Shown here in pieces: positions 22,977 to 27,292 of a stretch of 27,292 nucleotides of DNA (position 1 is the first letter of the stretch; every line of letters starts with the position of its first letter). The notes under the pieces were generated by a model. It worked only from the letters and a program-made list of their open reading frames with translations. It searched no databases and was not told where the DNA came from. Made by a program: the position numbers and the translations under genes. This stretch comes from an uncultured Clostridia bacterium (GTDB lineage: Bacteria > Bacillota > Clostridia > TANB77 > CAG-508), in contig CAKPKZ010000006.1 in the NCBI GenBank assembly GCA_934167435.1, forward strand, positions 1-27,292, written 5' to 3'.

Positions 22977-23456
22977 ATGCTTACAATTAATATAATATGT
23001 ATTGGAAAATTAAAAGAAAAATTTTTTAAAGATGCAATTAACGAATATTCAAAACGTTTATCTAAATACTGTAAATTAATAATTACAGAACTTCCAGATG
23101 AAAAAATTCCAGATAAAATAAACAATAATATAATAAATGAAATAAAACAAAAAGAATGTAATAATATTATTAATCATACAAAAAAAGATTCTTATGTAAT
23201 TTCATTAGATTTGTCTGGAAAACAATTAACATCTGAAGACTTTTCTAAAAAAATTGATGATTTATCTATGACAACAAGTAATATCACCTTTATAATTGGT
23301 GGTTCTTTAGGTTTAAATGAAGATATTTTAAAAATTAGCAATGAAAAATTATGTTTTTCAAAAATGACATTTCCACATCAACTAATTAGAATTTTTCTAG
23401 TAGAACAGCTATTTCGTGCTTTTAAAATATCTAATAATGAAACTTACCATAGATAA
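22977..23456 (+). CDS. rlmH: 23S rRNA (pseudouridine1915-N3)-methyltransferase RlmH
   Basis: RlmH is a small SPOUT methyltransferase that methylates pseudouridine 1915 in helix 69 of 23S rRNA, acting on whole ribosomes. Family landmarks: IICIGKLKEKFFKDAINEYS at the N-terminus, SYVISLDLSGKQLTSEDFS, the SAM-binding knot FIIGGSLGLNED and KMTFPHQLIRIFLVEQLFRA, and the ending NNETYHR. Length 159 aa matches the family exactly. GGATGG lies before the ATG. It is the last gene of the murA-walJ-rlmH set; walJ and rlmH are also near neighbours in Bacillus. Confidence 0.96.
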   Translation: MLTINIICIGKLKEKFFKDAINEYSKRLSKYCKLIITELPDEKIPDKINNNIINEIKQKECNNIINHTKKDSYVISLDLSGKQLTSEDFSKKIDDLSMTTSNITFIIGGSLGLNEDILKISNEKLCFSKMTFPHQLIRIFLVEQLFRAFKISNNETYHR

Positions 23457-23468
23457 TAATATATTGAA

Positions 23469-23593
23469 TTGTAGAGAAAATATACGAACATAAAATATAT
23501 GATTTAAAGTTTAAAATTTTGATTAAGGGGCCAAAACTTTTATAATTATTTTTAATTTACTTTTTAAAATGGGGGATTATATTTCCTCTACAA
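23469..23593. repeat. 125-base segment bounded by 15-base inverted repeats
   Basis: TTGTAGAGAAAATAT (23469-23483) is the reverse complement of ATATTTCCTCTACAA (23579-23593) at 14 of 15 positions. The arms are 95 bases apart, too far for a simple terminator. No target-site duplication is obvious outside the arms. It may be a closing stem of a non-coding RNA or ends of a MITE-like element. Confidence 0.5.
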
Positions 23594-23713
23594 AATTAAA
23601 AACATATTAATAATTAGTTATTTTAATTTTTTAATTATTTTGATTGATAAAATTTTAATAACTATTTTTTTTGTTATTAAAAATATTGAAATAAAAAATA
23701 AAATTTTTATAAG

Positions 23714-23749
23714 AATTAAACCTCCGTTGCTATTAATATTGGTTTAATT
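23714..23749 (-). terminator. Hairpin downstream of spmB (probable terminator)
   Basis: AATTAAACC and GGTTTAATT form a 9-bp stem around an 18-base loop, 35 bases after the spmB stop. A T-rich stretch follows on the minus strand. The long loop makes this a weaker terminator call. A second AT-only hairpin, TTTTAATAAC/GTTATTAAAA, lies at 23653-23682. Confidence 0.4.
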
Positions 23750-23783
23750 ATAATATGTTTTTAATTTTATGTCAAGAAAAACT

Positions 23784-24311
23784 TTACGACAAAATTTGAC
23801 AAACTCCTACGCTTACTAGTATTCCAACAGCATCTGCAATTAAAGCAGCAGCTAAAACAAATCTTGTTTTCTTTATTCCTACTGCACTTGTATATATAGC
23901 AATTGTATATAAAGTTGTTTCGGTTGAACCCATTATTGTTGAAGCAATTACACCTATTTTACTATCCACTCCATAATTTCTCATAATATCTGTTGCAACG
24001 GCAATTGAAGCACTTCCAGAAATTGGTCTTATTAATGCCAAAGGCATTATCTCGCTAGGAAAATGAATATAATTTAATATTGGTGTTAAAAAACTAACAA
24101 TTAAATCTAACACTCCTGAACTCCTTAACGCCCCAATCGCCATAAACAAACCTATTAAAGTAGGAAAAATGCTAAAAACAATTTCTATTCCTTCCTTTGC
24201 TCCATCTAAAAAAGTATCAAAAACTTTATTTTTCTCTATAAGTCCATATACAATAATAATCAATATAATTAATGGCATAGCTATATTAGATAAAAAATTA
24301 ATTATTTGCAT
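23784..24311 (-). CDS. spmB: Spore maturation protein B
   Basis: SpmB and SpmA are membrane proteins needed for full dehydration of the spore core in Bacillus and Clostridium. The 175-residue protein has several hydrophobic helices and the Gate/nucleoside-recognition-type repeat: DGAKEGIEIVFSIFPTLIGLFMA, then LALIRPISGSASIAV and GSTETTLYTIAIYTSAVGI. These GxxE/SGS segments are typical for SpmB. Its ATG overlaps the spmA stop codon by one base, so translation is coupled. Length agrees with Bacillus SpmB (about 178 aa). Confidence 0.94.
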   Translation of the reverse strand: MQIINFLSNIAMPLIILIIIVYGLIEKNKVFDTFLDGAKEGIEIVFSIFPTLIGLFMAIGALRSSGVLDLIVSFLTPILNYIHFPSEIMPLALIRPISGSASIAVATDIMRNYGVDSKIGVIASTIMGSTETTLYTIAIYTSAVGIKKTRFVLAAALIADAVGILVSVGVCQILS

Positions 24312-24901
24312 TATTTTTTTCCTTTCTCACTAGCCCTTATAAACATTTTAGTAACAAAAATTCCAGCACAAGCAGCACTTATAGTTGCAATCCACACTGG
24401 GAACACTATTGCTGTTGGATTAACAGACCCAAGTGAACTCCTTATAGCTATAACTGTAGTTGGAATTAATTGCAATGATGCAGTATTTATAATAATAAAT
24501 GTTGCCATAGAGTTTGACAAAACACTTTTATTTTTATTTTCTTTTTGCATAGATTTCATTGCTTTTAGCCCTAATGGTGTAGCAGCATTACCTAATCCTA
24601 AAACATTTGCAATTATATTCATCGAAATTTCTTTGTGTACTTTACTATGTTTATTTATTTTTGGAAACAAAAAGTTAATAAATGGTCTAAAACATTTTGT
24701 TAATTTATCTATTACAGACGTTTTATTTGCAATTTGCATAATTCCATTCCATAAACAAATAGTACCTAATAAATTAATGCACAAACTAACAGCATCATTA
24801 GTGCTTTCAAATATTGATGTATTTAATTTATCCAAGTTACCCGAAATTATTGCATATGAAAATGATATAATTATAAAAATTGGCCATACTATATTTAGCA
24901 T
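24311..24901 (-). CDS. spmA: Spore maturation protein A
   Basis: First gene of the spmAB pair. The 196-residue membrane protein starts MLNIVWPIFIIISFSYAI and contains the SpmA landmarks ESTNDAVSLCINLLGTICLWNGIM, ANVLGLGNAATPLGLKAM and NTASLQLIPTTVIAIRSSLGS, with helices around each. It belongs to the same Gate-domain superfamily as SpmB. An AGGTGATAAG site precedes the ATG. The pair diverges from abrB. No convincing sigma-E or sigma-G promoter was found by eye. Confidence 0.95.
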   Translation of the reverse strand: MLNIVWPIFIIISFSYAIISGNLDKLNTSIFESTNDAVSLCINLLGTICLWNGIMQIANKTSVIDKLTKCFRPFINFLFPKINKHSKVHKEISMNIIANVLGLGNAATPLGLKAMKSMQKENKNKSVLSNSMATFIIINTASLQLIPTTVIAIRSSLGSVNPTAIVFPVWIATISAACAGIFVTKMFIRASEKGKK

Positions 24902-24953
24902 CTTATCACCTAAGTAATTTTATTCTTAAATATAAATTTTATTCCAATTTTAT

Positions 24954-24981
24954 TTGACATTTTAATTATTTATGGTATATT
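24954..24981 (+). promoter_or_regulatory. Promoter of the abrB-like gene
   Basis: TTGACA (24954-24959), 16 bases, TATATT (24976-24981) preceded by TGG (extended -10). Predicted start about 24988, which rules out the in-frame upstream start at 24972 and supports the ATG at 25026. Confidence 0.65.
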
Positions 24982-25025
24982 ATTTAGTAAAAAGTGTACA
25001 AAATAAATTAGTTTGGGAGGTAATT

Positions 25026-25283
25026 ATGAAATCAACAGGGATTATAAGAAAAGTTGACGAATTAGGTAGAGTTGTTATACCTATTGAAATAAGAAATAAA
25101 TTTAATATTGCAGAAAAAGATCCTATAGAAATTTATGTAGATGGCAGTTCAATAGTGTTAAAAAAATTTGAACCAAATTGTATATTTTGTGGGAATACAA
25201 AAAATCTTTCAACTTTTAAAGATAAATTAATATGTAGTAAATGTTCTACTAAAATAGCATCTTTAGACGATCAGGAAAAATAA
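25026..25283 (+). CDS. abrB: AbrB/SpoVT-family transition-state regulator with C-terminal zinc-ribbon-like motif
   Basis: AbrB-type swapped-hairpin DNA-binding proteins repress post-exponential and sporulation genes. The start MKSTGIIRKVDELGRVVIPI at 25026 has GGGAGG just upstream and is the canonical AbrB beginning. Residues 1-50 are the DNA-binding domain (IEIYVDGSSIVLKKFEP). The C-terminal part holds two CxxC pairs (C52/C55 and C70/C73), probably a small zinc site, as in clostridial AbrB proteins and unlike Bacillus AbrB. Total length is 85 aa. Its neighbours rsmI and trmN6 converge on it, as in Bacillus. SpoVT-like function is an alternative, but the short length and lack of a GAF domain favour AbrB. 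Confidence 0.92.
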   Translation: MKSTGIIRKVDELGRVVIPIEIRNKFNIAEKDPIEIYVDGSSIVLKKFEPNCIFCGNTKNLSTFKDKLICSKCSTKIASLDDQEK

Positions 25284-25311
25284 AAAAATCTCGTAAACAT
25301 GAGATTTTTTT
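25282..25311. terminator. Bidirectional terminator between abrB and rsmI
   Basis: AAAAAAATCTC and GAGATTTTTTT form an 11-bp stem with an eight-base loop. A and T runs flank it on both sides, so it can end both convergent transcripts. Confidence 0.85.
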
Positions 25312-25314
25312 ATT

Positions 25315-26145
25315 TTATATAAAATTTTTATATATTTCATTTTTATTAACATTTCGGTCTTTTGCAATTTTTTTAATTATATCCTTCTTAGTATAACCCT
25401 CATCTTCATACAATTTATAATGTTCCTCTAATGTTAAATTATCAAATCTGTTTTCATCATCTTTATTATTATTTCCTTCTATTACAATTACTATTTCACC
25501 TTTAATATTTTCAGCAATATTAATAAGTTCATCTATATCCTTCCTTATAAACTCTTCATGTATTTTTGTTAATTCTCTTGCCAATACTATTTTTCTATTT
25601 TTTAATATATCTTTAAGATCTATTAAAGTTGATTTTAATTTATGTGGTGCCTCATATAAAATTACTGTTTTTTTACACTCTTCAATTTCAATTAATTTAT
25701 TTTTTCTTAATTTTTTATTAAGCGGTAAAAAGCCTAAAAAGCAAAAACTTTTAGTATCCAAACCTGAACAAATTAAAGCATTAATCATTGCACAAGCCCC
25801 TGGTATCGGAATAACTTCAATATTATTTTCAATACACTGCTTTATTAGCTCTTCTCCTGGATCAGAAATTCCTGGTGTTCCAGCATCTGAAACAATTGCA
25901 ACATCTTGTCCGCTTTTAATTTTTTCTATTAATTCTAAAGATTTATTATCCTCATTATGCCTATGACAACTTATAAGCGGTTTTGAAATTTCAAAATGAT
26001 TTAATAATTTTAATGTATGTCTAGTATCTTCAGCAGCTATTATATCAACAGACTTTAATACATTAAGAGCCCTTAATGTTATATCTTCTAAATTACCAAT
26101 AGGAGTTGCAACAACATACAATCTTCCCTTATTACTATTCTCCAT
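25315..26145 (-). CDS. rsmI: 16S rRNA (cytidine1402-2'-O)-methyltransferase RsmI
   Basis: RsmI methylates the ribose of C1402 in the decoding centre of 16S rRNA. The tetrapyrrole-methylase fold is evident: VVATPIGNLEDITLRAL at the N-terminus, AAEDTRHTLKLLNHF, SCHRHNE, VSDAGTPGISDPGEELI and IPIPGACAMINAL, then FLGFLP and LYEAPHKLKSTL. The C-terminal HTH-like region (EGYTKKDIIKKIAKDRN, followed by EIYKNFI) is complete. Length 276 aa is normal. Its ATG overlaps the last base of the trmN6 stop region, so the two are coupled. The GIY-YIG gene yazA, often between these two in Bacillus, is absent. Confidence 0.96.
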   Translation of the reverse strand: MENSNKGRLYVVATPIGNLEDITLRALNVLKSVDIIAAEDTRHTLKLLNHFEISKPLISCHRHNEDNKSLELIEKIKSGQDVAIVSDAGTPGISDPGEELIKQCIENNIEVIPIPGACAMINALICSGLDTKSFCFLGFLPLNKKLRKNKLIEIEECKKTVILYEAPHKLKSTLIDLKDILKNRKIVLARELTKIHEEFIRKDIDELINIAENIKGEIVIVIEGNNNKDDENRFDNLTLEEHYKLYEDEGYTKKDIIKKIAKDRNVNKNEIYKNFI

Positions 26146-26909
26146 TACTCATTCTCACTTTCCATAATATTATTATTATAAATTTTATTTATTTCATCCG
26201 TATATTTACCTTCTTTATTATATATATAAATATTATCTTTTATTTTTATAAATGGTTTAGCATTTTTTACTCCTTTTATTAGCACAATTTTAGGGCTTTT
26301 TCCAACTTCTGAACACACCATTCTTAACTCTTTAGGTTCTATTTTATATTTTCTCATTAAATATATTATATCAACAATTCTCTCTGGTCTATGTACCATA
26401 TAAAATTCGCCCTTATCCTTTAACAATTTATTCGAAATACTTATAAAATCTTCTAGGGTTGCTGTAATTTCATGTCTAGACAATTTCTTTTTTTCACTTT
26501 CATTTATTAACCCAGTATCTTTCTTTTTGTATGGTGGATTTGTAACTACAACATCAAAATAATTTTGAGCATATATTTTATTTAAGTTTAATATATCCTC
26601 ATTAATTATATCAAATTTATCCTCTAAACTATTTAACTTAATACTTCTTTTAGCCATATCATATACTTCTTTTTGTATCTCTACCCCCACCACTTTTTTT
26701 AAACTTGTTTTTCCACAAAGAAGTGTAGCTATTATTCCAGTTCCTGTCCCTAAATCTATTACATTCGCATCTTTTTTTATATTTTTTGCAAAATCAGATA
26801 AAAGAACACTATCTATACCAAAACAAAATCCATCCTTTTCCTGTATTATTTGTAATCCCTTTAATCCTAAATCATCTATTCTTTCATTTGCTTTTAATTC
26901 TACTCCCAT
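26145..26909 (-). CDS. tRNA1(Val) A37 N6-methyltransferase-like protein (TrmN6/YabB)
   Basis: A class I SAM-dependent methyltransferase of the TrmN6/YfiC group, expected to make m6A in tRNA or a similar RNA. Motif I is NVIDLGTGTGIIATLLCGKT, and the adenine-N6 signature NPPY appears in VVTNPPYKKKDTG. The start region KANERIDDLGLKGLQIIQEKDGFCFGIDSVLLSDF is typical of the Firmicute YabB group. Length is 254 aa. GGTGA precedes the ATG. It is the first gene of a two-gene transcript with rsmI. The RNA target in Firmicutes is not certain. Confidence 0.92.
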   Translation of the reverse strand: MGVELKANERIDDLGLKGLQIIQEKDGFCFGIDSVLLSDFAKNIKKDANVIDLGTGTGIIATLLCGKTSLKKVVGVEIQKEVYDMAKRSIKLNSLEDKFDIINEDILNLNKIYAQNYFDVVVTNPPYKKKDTGLINESEKKKLSRHEITATLEDFISISNKLLKDKGEFYMVHRPERIVDIIYLMRKYKIEPKELRMVCSEVGKSPKIVLIKGVKNAKPFIKIKDNIYIYNKEGKYTDEINKIYNNNIMESENE

Positions 26910-26935
26910 AGTTCACCTTTTTCTTTTTTTCGAAT

Positions 26936-26964
26936 ATTATATAATAAATTTACTGTAATTGCAA
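26936..26964 (-). promoter_or_regulatory. Promoter of trmN6-rsmI
   Basis: On the minus strand TTGCAA (26964-26959), 17 bases, TATAAT (26941-26936), about 26 bases before the trmN6 start codon. The -10 region ATTATATAAT is itself palindromic and could serve the divergent small gene as well. Confidence 0.6.
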
Positions 26965-26989
26965 AATTATTATTAAGGAGGAGATATAT

Positions 26990-27205
26990 ATGGCAAATTT
27001 ATATAGAGCAAATTACAACTCATCTAATGAGTATAGAGGCGAAGATAAACAAAAACCTAAACCAAAACCACCTCCAAAAAAGAAAAAAACATCATTCAAG
27101 CAAATGAAAAAGAACACAATTTCATCTTTAAATGATGTTGAAAAATTTTTAGGTGATTTTCAGCGATTTACACGCTATGTACAAATATACAAGTTTTTTA
27201 AATAA
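26990..27205 (+). CDS. Small Lys/Pro-rich hypothetical protein, 71 aa
   Basis: I do not recognise this protein. The N-terminal 20 residues are polar (RANYNSSNEYRG). A low-complexity basic linker of Lys and Pro follows (QKPKPKPPPKKKKTSFKQ, about residues 21-38). The last 30 residues look like an amphipathic helix (LNDVEKFLGDFQRFTRYVQI) ending KFFK. There is no signal peptide or membrane helix. AAGGAGGAG seven bases before the ATG is a near-ideal ribosome binding site, which supports real expression. The basic linker suggests nucleic-acid or spore-coat contact, but that is only a guess. Confidence 0.7.
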   Translation: MANLYRANYNSSNEYRGEDKQKPKPKPPPKKKKTSFKQMKKNTISSLNDVEKFLGDFQRFTRYVQIYKFFK

Positions 27206-27292
27206 TTATTTTTCTCTTGTATATTCTTGAGCTAATTCATCACATGGACTTCCATCTATAATAAATTTTACACTATTTATCTCAGTAAGTTC
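27206..27292 (-). CDS. C-terminal end of a protein, possibly GerMN-domain (partial)
   Basis: An open frame enters from the right edge and stops at 27206, giving 28 residues: LTEINSVKFIIDGSPCDELA and then QEYTREK after one shared register. The VKFxIDGxP pattern recalls the last strand of GerMN (spore germination/sporulation) domains, where VDGKP is common. The fragment is too short for a firm family call. It converges on the 71-aa gene with no gap, the stop codons being adjacent. Confidence 0.4.
   Translation of the reverse strand, partial: ELTEINSVKFIIDGSPCDELAQEYTREK

Larger units (their letters stand above)
23457..23783. other. 327-base AT-rich spacer without genes, holding three inverted repeats
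   Basis: No reading frame of note is present between convergent rlmH and spmB. The spacer is extremely AT-rich apart from two short G runs (AAGGGGCC near 23525-23532 and TGGGGGATT near 23570-23578). It contains a pair of 15-base inverted repeats spanning 23469-23593 and two further hairpins at 23653-23682 and 23714-23749. It could hold a structured RNA, a small non-coding mobile remnant, or only terminators. Confidence 0.6.

Noticed and set aside
24972..25025. Upstream start for abrB
   Set aside because: It lies inside the predicted promoter, and the canonical MKSTGIIRKVDELGR start at 25026 follows GGGAGG.

Overview
The window looks like chromosomal DNA from a low-GC, endospore-forming member of the Clostridia (Firmicutes/Bacillota). 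Evidence: strongly AT-biased sequence, AGGAGG-type ribosome binding sites, a large set of sporulation and germination genes (SpoIIR, SpmA/SpmB, SleB/YpeB, an alpha/beta-type SASP, AbrB/SpoVT-like regulator), and gene neighbourhoods known from Bacillus and Clostridium. No species can be named from sequence reading alone.

Layout. (1) 1-2056, minus strand: fragment of a conjugation/type IV secretion locus. A VirD4/TraG-like coupling ATPase is broken by a one-base frameshift inside its Walker A motif and runs off the left edge; two small unrecognised genes precede it, under a perfect-consensus promoter with a palindrome at its start site. (2) 2168-7101, minus: a DnaJ-type co-chaperone without zinc fingers, then a VanW-domain protein, murF and ddl. 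(3) 7259-9346: a SASP gene converging on the sleB-ypeB germination operon, which has a candidate sigma-G promoter. (4) 9474-10598, plus: diacylglycerol glucosyltransferase-like enzyme. (5) 10681-14851, minus: tRNA-Arg(CCT), tadA, a membrane protein of unknown role with its own promoter, the SRP RNA gene, dnaX, ybaB, recR. This matches the Bacillus yaaJ-scr-dnaX-yaaK-recR order except for the inserted membrane protein and the small form of SRP RNA. (6) 14938-16291, plus: ttcA and a translationally coupled unknown gene. (7) 16315-19929, minus: an unknown 153-aa gene, a UDP-sugar pyrophosphorylase and a phosphoglucomutase. (8) 20137-23456, plus: spoIIR, then murA-walJ-rlmH. (9) 23457-23783: an AT-rich, gene-free 327-base spacer with three inverted repeats. 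(10) 23784-26909: spmA-spmB (minus), abrB (plus), trmN6-rsmI (minus). (11) 26990-27292: a small Lys/Pro-rich protein and the end of a possible GerMN-domain gene.

How it fits together. Cell-wall precursor synthesis (murA, murF, ddl), UDP-glucose supply (phosphoglucomutase plus pyrophosphorylase) and glycolipid synthesis (the glucosyltransferase) form an envelope theme. A second theme is spore formation and germination, a third is RNA modification (TadA, TtcA, RlmH, RsmI, TrmN6) and DNA replication/repair (DnaX, YbaB, RecR). Several sets (dnaX-ybaB-recR with SRP RNA, abrB with rsmI/trmN6, walJ and rlmH) lie near the replication origin in Bacillus, so the window may be origin-proximal here too; that is inference. 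Most of the region is ordinary core genome. The features most worth a second look are the broken VirD4, the inverted-repeat element in the 23.5 kb spacer, the small SRP RNA, palindromes over strong promoters, and several small genes I do not recognise. I did not find a clear new defence or mobile system. Promoters and terminators below were read by eye, not computed.
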